From DASXMX01 sp036794395 (GTDB lineage Bacteria > Planctomycetota > Phycisphaerae > Tepidisphaerales > Tepidisphaeraceae): a stretch of 15,650 bases of DNA. Below are positions 8,063 through 14,937 of the stretch, piece by piece. The notes under the pieces were generated by a model that had not been told where the DNA came from, searched no databases, and saw only the letters and a program-made list of their open reading frames with translations. Each line of letters starts with the position of its first letter. The stretch's first letter is position 1. The stretch lies in contig DAIRGS010000168.1 of the NCBI GenBank assembly GCA_036794395.1, positions 1-15,650 of the forward strand, in the 5' to 3' direction. The position numbers and the translations under genes were made by a program.

Positions 8063-8106
8063 GTTCAATGAGCGGGCGCGCGGTAATCAATAAATGACTG
8101 TGCGGA

Positions 8107-8134
8107 GTTATACACGCCTGAACGCCAATTGGCG
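8107..8134 (-). promoter_or_regulatory. Possible operon promoter -10 box with adjacent 12-base palindrome
   Basis: On the minus strand TATAAC (8112-8107) resembles a sigma-70 -10 box and would place transcription start about 40 bases before the permease ATG at 8062. No convincing -35 hexamer is present. Just upstream lies the perfect palindrome CGCCAATTGGCG (8123-8134), at the place where a regulator or operator could act. This is sequence resemblance only. Confidence 0.3.
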
Positions 8135-8210
8135 CGGGTCGGCAAATCCAACAACCACACGGCCCAAAGCGGTCGCATTTGGCTCAAGTGGGAGTGCGAG
8201 GCCGGGCTGA

Positions 8211-8230
8211 TGAAAACCAGTAGGTTTTCA
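8211..8230. other. Perfect 8-base-pair hairpin, loop agta
   Basis: Bases 8211-8218 (tgaaaacc) pair perfectly with 8223-8230 (ggttttca) around a four-base loop. It sits in the 286-base spacer between the ABC operon start and the exporter remnant. The stem is AT-rich and no T-run follows on either strand, so a terminator is not supported. Besides the candidate promoter and the repeat at 8282-8318, I see nothing else in this spacer. Confidence 0.5.
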
Positions 8231-8281
8231 CAAAGCTTGTTCGTCGAGGTTTTATTGCGCATTGAGGAGCGCGCCCTCCTG

Positions 8282-8318
8282 CCCCCTCTCCCACCGGGAG
8301 GGTTGGGGTGAGGGGGAA
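8282..8318. repeat. Dispersed palindromic G/C-rich repeat, copy 1
   Basis: The element reads ccctctcccaccgggaggg followed by ttggggtgaggggga. A closely related copy is at 13041-13080 and looser relatives are at 14629-14663 and 14807-14850. This is a type of intergenic palindrome widespread in draft bacterial genomes (from familiarity). It lies just left of the point where the exporter remnant's recognisable sequence begins (about 8349). Confidence 0.7.
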
Positions 8319-8348
8319 GGAGAGAAGACTCCGACTGCCCTGCGCTAT

Positions 8349-9392
8349 TGTGATGCCAATTCGCATACGACCGCGGCGTTTAATGAGGGGATTGTTGGCG
8401 TGCGCACGAGCAAGTCATTCGTGCGCGAGGAGCGAAACCTGGATGAATTCCGCGAGCTCACCGATCAGATGTACTGCCATGCCGTCAGCAACGCCCTCTA
8501 TTCGGCGCTATTCCTTCCCGCGGTCCTCACGCTATGTAGCATCGGCATTGGCCTGGCCTTATGCCGCGGCGGGTTTAATGTGAGCGGCGGTGCGATTTCG
8601 CTCGGCACGCTGGTGATGTTCCTGCAATACGCGGGCTTTATTCAGAACCCCGCTCAGGAACTGGCCAACACACTCACGCAGGTTCAGGGAGCGCAAGCCT
8701 CGGCCGAGCGCATTCAACAATTGCTGGATACGCCTGTCGATATCAAGGATTCCGCTGCCGTTCTCGCGATGCTCGCTCGAAACAAAGCTCCCGCGCCCGG
8801 CTTCGCCCCAGATGGCTACGCCGACACCATTCAGTCCATTGAATTCCGCGACGACAGCTTCGCCTGCAAACAAGGCCAGCCGGTTCTCGATCATTTCAAC
8901 TTGCGCGTCGAAGCTGGGCAGAGCATTGCCAACACCTCCGGCATCTGCCCCGAGTGCCGAACACCATCGCTAACAGACGGTGAAACCTCTCCACGCACAT
9001 TACCGGTTACACAAACCGGCCGATTGTGCGATCCTGAGACGAACCCTGATCCCCCGGGATGTGATGCATCCGAGGCGTCAGACGTTCATTTCGACAGCGG
9101 TGCAATCATAGCCAGCACTAATGACAGCCCGTCCGATCGCAAAGCCGCCGCGGCCGAGGCCGATGACCCATCGGCTTTCGAAGAAACCCCGTACGGCCGC
9201 CGGCGCAAGCCGGGCACCGGGCGATCGATATTGAATCGGATCTTGCGCATCCTCGGTTCCCCATTTATTTACATCTACAAGCAGCTCAAGAACCGTAATC
9301 CCTCGACGGCACAGAAGTGGTTCGATAAAGGCGGCCGCAATGGCGTGGCACCCGTGGCGCCGGCGCCGGACGTACCGCGGCGCGATGCCTGA
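8349..9392 (+). pseudogene. Truncated ABC exporter (type 1 half-transporter) remnant with unrelated-looking tail
   Basis: The frame is open to the stop at 9392. From about 8349 it reads like the middle of an MsbA-type exporter: AAFNEGIVGVRTSKSFVREE, two hydrophobic helices, then AQELANTLTQVQGAQASAERI and the first strands of an ATPase domain (IEFRDDSF...PVLDHFNLRVEAGQSIA). It stops at about 8930, exactly where Walker A should begin. The first membrane helices, Walker A, signature, Walker B and H-loop are all missing. The remaining 154 residues contain CPEC, two further cysteines, a basic linker and a hydrophobic/basic segment (SILNRILRILGSPFIYIYKQ). No ATG precedes the homology in frame; the first is at 8469. 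The tail may be the exporter's own C-terminal extension left after an internal deletion. A functional product is unlikely but not excluded, because no stop interrupts it. Confidence 0.75.
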
Positions 9393-9513
9393 ACCCGCGA
9401 TCCTGATTACGTGCAATTCGAGTCACCGCACTCACGCGGCGCATCATCTAAGCTTTCTCGAACCGCTCCCCGCACCCAAATAAAAAGCGTCACTTCCCAA
9501 TAAGCACGACACG

Positions 9514-9644
9514 TCGCGCTCACCCCACGCCGGGGTAAAGCTGTACGCAGCGGCACCCCGGATTCTCAGAGCGCTGCCATTCGCGCCCGGAGAAGCCGGG
9601 GTGCCGCTGAGTACAGCTCTACGCCCGGCGTGGGGGGAGCGCGA
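9514..9644. repeat. 131-base element with about 48-base near-perfect inverted arms
   Basis: Bases 9514-9561 and 9596-9644 are reverse complements except for roughly four mismatches and one single-base indel. The outer ends read tcgcgct and agcgcga; the inner ends are gcaccccgg and ccggggtgc. A 34-base spacer (9562-9595) is left as loop. It looks like a small non-coding mobile or palindromic repeat (MITE- or REP-like) or a stable RNA hairpin. No transposase is near. It lies in the 420-base spacer 9393-9812; the rest of that spacer holds only the ribosome-binding site of the next gene as far as I can see. Confidence 0.85.
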
Positions 9645-9812
9645 TAATCCGCGTGGGTTGAGTTGGATCCCCGGTCGTTCGACGAGCAAGATCCGACCCA
9701 TTACGGCAATCAACGATGCGATCACTCCACTTCCCTCAATGCTCCCCTCCCCTTCCGACCGATAAAGAGCCAATATTCCGGGACTTTTGCCTGATGTAAG
9801 GGACGTGTTGGG

Positions 9813-12434
9813 ATGGCCGACCGAACGATTGAACAGTTAGTCGAAGAAGGCTTCCAACTCCATCAGTCCGGCGATTTTGCCGGGGCGGAGCGCGCTTATC
9901 AGAACGTGCTTGCCCGCGATCCGAATCATTCCAATTCGCTGCATCTTTTGGGCGTTTTGGCGTTTCAGGTGGGGCAGATGGCTCCGGCGCGTGAGTTGAT
10001 CGAGCGTGCCATCGCCATCACGCCCGACGCTCCTCAATATCACGGCCACCTTGGCTTGCTCCTGGCGAGTACCGGAAACATCCCCGGCGCCATCGCGGCG
10101 TATCGCCAGGCGCTACGACTCAAGCCCGATTTGTCAGATGTTCTCAACAACCTCGCCAACGCGCTCAAACAGAGCGGTGCCATAACCGAAGCGGTCGAAG
10201 CGTACCGCCGGGCGATCACAATTCTTCCGGACTTTGCCGAAGCCCACAACAACCTGGGACTGCTTTTGCACGAGACCGGCCATCGCGAAGAAGCCGTCGG
10301 CGCGTTTCGCCGGGCGATCGCCAGCCGCACCGATTATGCCGATGCCTGGAACAATTTAGGCAACACCCTCATGGCCGGCGGCTTGCTGGCCGAATCGATC
10401 GTCTGCTTCGAAAAAGCCATCGCGCTGCGTCCACAGTATGCCGAGGCGTTCAACAATTTGGGCAACGCCCTCAAGCAATCCAACCGCGCCGAGGAGGCCA
10501 TTGCCGCGTTCGGGCAGGCGCTGAATCTGCGGGCAGATTTCCCCGAACCCCTCAATAACATGGGCCTGGTTCTGTATTCAAAAGGGGAGTGGGGCAAGGC
10601 CATCGAATATTACCGGCAGGCGCTTTCGATTCATGAGGATTTTGCCGACGCACGCTACAACCTGTCCATCGCGCTGCGATCGATCGGCGATTTAAATCAA
10701 GCCACCGCCGAATGCCGCCGGGCCATCGCCCTCCGGCCCAGCTTCGCGCCGGCGTTGAATAATCTCGGCATCCTCCTTCACGAGCAGGGTGATCTTTCTG
10801 ACGCGCAGGCTGCTTTTGAAAAAGCCCTGGCCGCCGCCCCCGATTATCCGGAGGCGCACAACAATCTGGCCAACGTGCTCCGACAGGCCGGCCAGTACAA
10901 ACTAGCCGTTGGACACTACCGGCGCGCCGTCATGCTTCGCCCCGATTATGCCGCGGCACACAACAACCTCGGCACCGCCCTTCAGCAATCCGGCCGGCCC
11001 GGCGAAGCAATGGCGTCATACCAGCGCGCCTTGGAACTCCAGCCCACTCTCGCCGAAGCACACAATAACATTGGCAACCTTTTCAAAGACCAGGCCGAGC
11101 TCGATGAAGCCATCGAGAGCTATGAACGCGCCACAGCGCTTTCCCCCAACGACCCGGCCCCCGATAGCAATCGCGTTTACACCATGCACTTTCATCCCGG
11201 CTACACAGCCGCGGAGATTCTTCAGGAACACCTGCTGTGGAACCAGCGCCATGCGGTGCCGCTTCGCCACCTGGTTAAGCCGCACGACAGCGACCCCATT
11301 CCCCAGCGCCGCCTGCGCATCGGCTACGTGTCTCCCGATTTCCGCGATCACTGCCAGGCGATGTTCACCATTCCGCTGCTCTCGAATCACGATCACAAAT
11401 CGTTCGAGATCTACTGCTATGCCGACGTACCCAAGCCCGATGCGTTCACCGCGCGCTTACAGGGTTATGCCGATACCTGGCGGAGTATTGTGGGCTGCAC
11501 TGACCAACAGGTCGCCGACCTGATCCGCCGCGACCGGATCGATATTCTGATCGATCTCAGCGTCCACATGTCGCACAACCGCCTGCTGGTTTTCGCCCGC
11601 AAGCCCGCGCCGATCCAAGTCACCTGGCTCGGCTATCCCGGCACCACTGGCCTTGAAACAATCGATTATCGCCTCAGCGATCCCTATCTCGATCCCATGG
11701 GCGCCCGAGGCGAGCCGACGGCCCACGACAACCACTATTCCGAGCAAACCCTCCGCCTGCCCGACACCTTCTGGTGCTACAACCCCCTCGCCACCGAACC
11801 GGCCCCCAACGCCCTGCCCGCGCTGAAAAACGGATTTATCACCTTCGGTTGCCTCAATAACTTCTGCAAAGTGACCGGCAGAACCATCGGCCTGTGGGGC
11901 CAGATCATGAGCGCCGTGCCCAACTCGCGCCTGCTGGTGTTGGTGCCAAGGGGCGTCGCCCGCGAGCACCTGCTCGAAAAGCTCGCCGAGATCGGCGTCC
12001 AACCCACACGGGTGGAGTTTGTCGATCGCCAGCCGCGTGATCGCTACCTGGCCCTGCACCATCGCATCGACCTGGGATTGGATACGTTCCCATATAATGG
12101 TCACACCACCACGCTCGATGCGCTGTGGATGGGCGTTCCGGTCACAACCATCATCGGTCGCACGGCCGTCAGCCGGGGCGGTTGGAGCCAGTTATCCAAC
12201 CTCGGTCTGCGCGAACTGGCCGCAAAATCCGATAAGCAGTTCGTCCGCAATACCGTCGAATTGGCCGGCGATCTTGATCGCCTTGCCCGCCTCCGCGCGA
12301 CGCTCCGCGATCGCCTCACTCAATCGCCGCTCATGGACGCCCCCGAATTTGCCGCCAATGTTGAAGCTGCTTATCGCGCCATGTGGCTTGAATGGACAAC
12401 CGGCCAATCCCGCAACCTCGCCCGCACCGCTTGA
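9813..12434 (+). CDS. TPR-repeat O-GlcNAc transferase-like glycosyltransferase (SPINDLY/OGT family, GT41)
   Basis: The predicted role is cytoplasmic transfer of a sugar (GlcNAc, or fucose as in plant SPINDLY) from a nucleotide sugar to Ser/Thr of proteins bound by the TPR superhelix. The 873-residue protein has 13 consecutive TPR units of exactly 34 residues (5-446, many with A-x-NNLG), then the catalytic region. Visible motifs are RIGYVSPDFRDH (501-513; H513 aligns with the N-lobe histidine), HMSHNRLLVFARKPAP (585-600), VTWLGYPGTTGL (603-614), NNFCKVT (682-688; K686 is a candidate for the UDP-contacting lysine), and LDTFPYNGHTTTLDALWMGVP (756-776), all typical of the family. Start: ATG at 9813, nine bases after TAAGGGA (9797-9803). 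No signal peptide. It stands alone between a repeat-rich spacer and two small genes, so its targets cannot be inferred from context. The donor sugar cannot be decided from sequence. Confidence 0.93.
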   Translation: MADRTIEQLVEEGFQLHQSGDFAGAERAYQNVLARDPNHSNSLHLLGVLAFQVGQMAPARELIERAIAITPDAPQYHGHLGLLLASTGNIPGAIAAYRQALRLKPDLSDVLNNLANALKQSGAITEAVEAYRRAITILPDFAEAHNNLGLLLHETGHREEAVGAFRRAIASRTDYADAWNNLGNTLMAGGLLAESIVCFEKAIALRPQYAEAFNNLGNALKQSNRAEEAIAAFGQALNLRADFPEPLNNMGLVLYSKGEWGKAIEYYRQALSIHEDFADARYNLSIALRSIGDLNQATAECRRAIALRPSFAPALNNLGILLHEQGDLSDAQAAFEKALAAAPDYPEAHNNLANVLRQAGQYKLAVGHYRRAVMLRPDYAAAHNNLGTALQQSGRPGEAMASYQRALELQPTLAEAHNNIGNLFKDQAELDEAIESYERATALSPNDPAPDSNRVYTMHFHPGYTAAEILQEHLLWNQRHAVPLRHLVKPHDSDPIPQRRLRIGYVSPDFRDHCQAMFTIPLLSNHDHKSFEIYCYADVPKPDAFTARLQGYADTWRSIVGCTDQQVADLIRRDRIDILIDLSVHMSHNRLLVFARKPAPIQVTWLGYPGTTGLETIDYRLSDPYLDPMGARGEPTAHDNHYSEQTLRLPDTFWCYNPLATEPAPNALPALKNGFITFGCLNNFCKVTGRTIGLWGQIMSAVPNSRLLVLVPRGVAREHLLEKLAEIGVQPTRVEFVDRQPRDRYLALHHRIDLGLDTFPYNGHTTTLDALWMGVPVTTIIGRTAVSRGGWSQLSNLGLRELAAKSDKQFVRNTVELAGDLDRLARLRATLRDRLTQSPLMDAPEFAANVEAAYRAMWLEWTTGQSRNLARTA

Positions 12435-12470
12435 AGCCATCATTTCCACTCTCAGAATCCAAACTTGCGG

Positions 12471-12476
12471 TATAAT
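12471..12476 (+). promoter_or_regulatory. Consensus -10 hexamer TATAAT before the 59-residue ORF
   Basis: A perfect TATAAT lies 36 bases after the glycosyltransferase stop and 8 bases before the next ATG. Transcription would start at about 12483, giving an essentially leaderless message. No good -35 hexamer is present at the expected 16-18 base distance. Confidence 0.4.
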
Positions 12477-12484
12477 TTGGCTGT

Positions 12485-12664
12485 ATGGCGAGTCGCAGAT
12501 TGATTGATTACGCGTCTCCCCGCATGCCCCAGCCGCGGCCATCCCGCCCCGAAGGCGAGCTCATCTGCCTTTTAAAGCTTCTTCAATATCTATTTGTAGC
12601 GACGGTCATCGGGTCGGTCATTTCAATCGCGGTCGCGCTGGTGATCGATTCATTAATGCGGTAA
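12485..12664 (+). CDS. Small single-pass membrane protein, 59 residues, unknown function
   Basis: This reading frame runs from ATG at 12485 to TAA at 12662-12664. The first 25 residues are polar and Pro/Arg-rich (MASRRLIDYASPRMPQPRPS at the start). Residues about 28-56 form one hydrophobic helix (LLKLLQYLFVATVIGSVISI followed by AVALVID), ending DSLMR. This layout suits a tail-anchored small membrane protein. No Shine-Dalgarno sequence precedes the ATG; a TATAAT at 12471 would make the message nearly leaderless. It follows the glycosyltransferase by 50 bases on the same strand and precedes another small gene. I do not recognise a family. A chance frame of this size is possible, but the hydrophobic pattern and tight fit between neighbours favour a gene. 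Confidence 0.5.
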   Translation: MASRRLIDYASPRMPQPRPSRPEGELICLLKLLQYLFVATVIGSVISIAVALVIDSLMR

Positions 12665-12721
12665 TTGGCGTCTTGCGGTATCGGTGTTGCTGAACTCCTT
12701 GTCATAACCTGGAGGTTCATC

Positions 12722-12987
12722 ATGCACGAGATTCACGACGGACAATGCGGCCTATGCCTTCATTTTGGCGAACTCCATTCCACCACCGGGCAGTTGGTTC
12801 AGATTCGCGCCGCCCACCAGGCCCCCGAAGATATGATCGACGAATGCGACCACCCCCGCCCTCTATGCCGAGAGCCTGCTCAGCCTCGAAGGNNNNNNNN
12901 NNCCCCCCCCGCCACGCCGCACTGCACCTGATGGTCACCCCCATCAGCGGCTGCGACGGTTTCGAACCCGCAACGCCGGTTCAGTAG
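12722..12987 (+). CDS. Small cysteine-containing protein, interrupted by an assembly gap
   Basis: ATG at 12722 follows a strong GGAGG (12711-12715, spacing 6). The N-terminal part reads MHEIHDGQCGLCLHFGELHS and continues to DECDHPR, with C9, C12 and C42. After the N-run a different frame gives RHAALHLMVTPISGCDGFEP up to TAG at 12985-12987. Joined at HPR/PRHAALHL, the two halves would form one protein of about 70 residues with a C-x2-C pair plus two later cysteines, consistent with a metal-binding or disulfide-stabilised small fold (inference). The same general pattern (CGxC.HFG...DEC.HP...TPISGCDGFEP) is, to my recollection, typical of a small uncharacterised protein of planctomycetes. The bases between about 12857 and 12892 do not fit this protein and may be a false contig end. 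Function unknown. Confidence 0.6.
12893..12902. other. Assembly gap (10 N)
   Basis: Ten N separate two contigs; 10 may be a placeholder rather than the true distance. The bases right of it start with a run of C, and both flanks contain a similar C-rich stretch (accacccccgcc at left, cccccccgccacgcc at right), so the contig ends may actually overlap. Confidence 0.95.
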
Positions 12988-13040
12988 CCAAACCCTTTAG
13001 AGTATTTGAAGGAGTGCCGACCGGCTCCCGCGCCCTCTGG

Positions 13041-13080
13041 CCCCCTCTCCCCTCGGGAGAGGGCTGGGGTAAGGGCGAGT
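13041..13080. repeat. Dispersed palindromic G/C-rich repeat, copy 2
   Basis: Perfect 9-base arms ccctctccc (13043-13051) and gggagaggg (13055-13063) surround a 3-base loop, followed by ctggggtaagggcgag. It matches copy 1 at 8282-8318. It lies in the spacer between two convergent genes (stops at 12987 and 13167), where a hairpin could help end transcription from either side, though no T-run follows. Nothing else is evident in this spacer. Confidence 0.7.
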
Positions 13081-13166
13081 TCCAGGTGCGGTTCCTTCTG
13101 TTCGGATGTGCGCAACAAAACCTGCACCTGACAAACATCAAGAACGCACCAGTTTCATCAAACCCG

Positions 13167-14456
13167 CTACTTGTCCTTGATCGTTTCCAGCAGTGACTTT
13201 GCTTCCTTCCCCGCCGGCGTATCCGGATAGGTCTTTACAATCTGTCCCAGCCGATCGCGTGCCACATCAAATCGCTCGGCGGTAATGTAACTCTTGGCCA
13301 GGCTCAGCGCCTTGGCTGCTTTGGTGGCCGGATCATCGGGGGTCGTCGCAACGGGCGGCGGTGGTGGCGGAGGCGGGGTTGTCTCCACTTTTGCCGGCGG
13401 CGGGTCCGCTTGCTTCGGCGGCACGTTCGCCGCGGCCGCACCTGATCCCCCTCGCCTGCCCCGCCCACGCGCACCCTGCCCGCGGCCGCCCCCACGCTGC
13501 CCATTTGCCGTCGCGGCCGCTGGTGCTTCAGCGGCCGGCGGGCTGCTCGAAGCCATCGCCACCAGCGGCGTTTCCGGCGCTACATCCACATACGCCACGC
13601 CCGCCTCAAACCAGTCAGCCGCACAATCCATATACTTGAACGCAATTTTCGTCTCGGCCGCTCCCAGCGTCGTGTTCTTATATCCATCCTTAATGAAGCC
13701 ATTGTTCATCACATCGGTGTTTGGCTCCTGGCCGCCCACATGGTTCTCTTCCAGCCGATCGATAATGTAGAACCGCCGGCTCTGCGCCAGCTCAAGCTGC
13801 GGCGATTTGATCTTCGGCAACTTCCCGACTTGCCATGCGGCGAGCTGCTTATCTTTCCCGTTTTGGATGTTGTGAAACCACTGCATCAAATGGCAATCCA
13901 CCGATCCCACAAAAACATCCGGAAAATAAAGCGGCGCCCCGCACGCCGGCGTTTCAGCCGATGAAATAAACGAATACACCCGATTCGGATCGATCTTCCA
14001 CGTCCCCTCGGCATTAAACACCGCATCCAGCATCAGCCCTATTCGCTTGGCCGTCCCAGCCCCGTCCCCGCATTTCTCGGCTCCCATCCAAATCAGATGA
14101 TGCTTATCCAGAACATCCGTCCACGCCTTGGGTGGTTTACCAATGTCATTAAAATTCTGTGCGATCATCAGCCCATACGTCCCATCACTCGCCGCCTCGG
14201 CCGGCACATAAACGTCGAACGTCTCCGGATCCAATTTATAATCCGACAGCGTAGTCACCCGCACCGACATCCGCGCCGCGATCTGCTCACGCGAGCTCAG
14301 CCCCGCCCGATGCGTAAGCTTCACTTGAAAGTCCCCCTTCTTCCCCGCCGCCCCGGCAATCATGTCCCCCGCTCGCGCCGGCACGACCGGCAGCATCAGC
14401 GCGAACAAAGCCACAGATAGAATCAGGTCGCGCGAAACAGACCATCTCGTATTCAT
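13167..14456 (-). CDS. Secreted alpha/beta-hydrolase-like protein with disordered linker and TPR-like C-terminus; probably non-catalytic
   Basis: From ATG at 14456 (GGGGA six bases upstream) it has 429 residues; two earlier in-frame ATGs would bury the signal peptide. Residues 1-29 form a signal peptide ending ARA-G, so it is exported. Residues about 40-290 resemble the esterase/depolymerase branch of alpha/beta hydrolases: FDVYVPAEA (80-88), a central strand, then IDPNRVY (155-161). There the family's G-x-S-x-G nucleophile elbow is replaced by SFISSAETP (162-170), so activity is doubtful. C129, C172, C188 and C278 could form disulfides. Residues 320-337 are an RGG-like Arg/Gly run, 350-375 Pro-rich with eight consecutive prolines, and 377-427 two helices like a TPR (ALSLAKSYITAERFDVARDR). 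Substrate or partner unknown. It is convergent with the small cysteine gene and divergent from the membrane protein at the right end. Confidence 0.8.
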   Translation of the reverse strand: MNTRWSVSRDLILSVALFALMLPVVPARAGDMIAGAAGKKGDFQVKLTHRAGLSSREQIAARMSVRVTTLSDYKLDPETFDVYVPAEAASDGTYGLMIAQNFNDIGKPPKAWTDVLDKHHLIWMGAEKCGDGAGTAKRIGLMLDAVFNAEGTWKIDPNRVYSFISSAETPACGAPLYFPDVFVGSVDCHLMQWFHNIQNGKDKQLAAWQVGKLPKIKSPQLELAQSRRFYIIDRLEENHVGGQEPNTDVMNNGFIKDGYKNTTLGAAETKIAFKYMDCAADWFEAGVAYVDVAPETPLVAMASSSPPAAEAPAAATANGQRGGGRGQGARGRGRRGGSGAAAANVPPKQADPPPAKVETTPPPPPPPPVATTPDDPATKAAKALSLAKSYITAERFDVARDRLGQIVKTYPDTPAGKEAKSLLETIKDK

Positions 14457-14582
14457 AAGATTCCCCATGCAAACGGCACTTCTTCCGCCTGAAAAGCAGT
14501 GTTCCGACATTCTCCCCCGCTCGCTCCCAACTGTCCACTACCAATGGCTCGCCTCTGCAACCTCGATCCGCACTGCCTGCGT

Positions 14583-14622
14583 TACGTCTTCACGTTTCAC
14601 GTTTTTACGTTTCACGTCTTCA
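14583..14622. repeat. Short tandem array of acgttt-cacgtctt units
   Basis: Four to five alternating copies of 'cacgttt' and 'acgtctt' follow one another (tacgtcttcacgtttcacg and onward), with a further isolated 'cgtttcacgta' at 14875-14885. It lies in the 481-base spacer between the divergent genes starting at 14456 and 14938. I found no clear promoter in this spacer. Confidence 0.65.
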
Positions 14623-14628
14623 CCTTTT

Positions 14629-14663
14629 TCCCTCCCTCGGTACTCCGGGGGAGGGTAGGGAGG
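14629..14663. repeat. Palindromic repeat, diverged relative of the G/C-rich element
   Basis: Reads ccctccctcggtactccggg then ggagggtagggagg: the arms ccctccc and ggagggtaggg surround a tactcc core. It has the same general plan as 8282-8318 and 13041-13080, but the loop sequence differs. Confidence 0.55.
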
Positions 14664-14806
14664 AGGCCTTTTAACGCCCGATAGATGCTCGCGTGAACCT
14701 GAGCAGCACTTCGCTACGATGCGGGTCATACTTTTTCTCCATTTGGTCACATCTGCCGAGCATGCACTCAATGCTGCGAAGCGGCCGTTCCGGATGCCAA
14801 CCCACG

Positions 14807-14850
14807 CCCCCTCCCTGCCCTCCCCCGGCGTACTGGTGGAGGGAAAAGAG
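14807..14850. repeat. Palindromic repeat, second diverged relative
   Basis: Reads ccccctccctgccctccccc then ggcgtactggtggagggaaa and agagga. It shares the 'tac' core and ccctccc/ggaggg arms with 14629-14663 and sits 144 bases from it, in opposite apparent orientation. It lies upstream of the membrane-protein start at 14938. Confidence 0.5.
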
Positions 14851-14937
14851 GATGCCCTAAAGCGTCCTGGACCCCGTTTCACGTACCACCTCTCCACATC
14901 TGGAGTGCCACTCTCCCCACCGATACGATGTGATCCA

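Noticed and set aside
8063..8068. TTG start two codons upstream of the first permease ATG
   Set aside because: No ribosome-binding site favours it and ATG at 8062 is the commoner choice; the difference is only two residues.
8211..8230. Rho-independent terminator
   Set aside because: The stem is perfect but AT-rich and no T-run follows on either strand.
9444..9773. 109-residue minus-strand frame between exporter remnant and glycosyltransferase
   Set aside because: Much of it is translated from the long inverted-repeat element, so it is not a credible gene.
14719..14937. N-terminal extension of the right-end membrane protein
   Set aside because: The extension runs through palindromic repeat DNA and reads as low-complexity Pro/Ser sequence; the helices and a plausible start lie at 14938.
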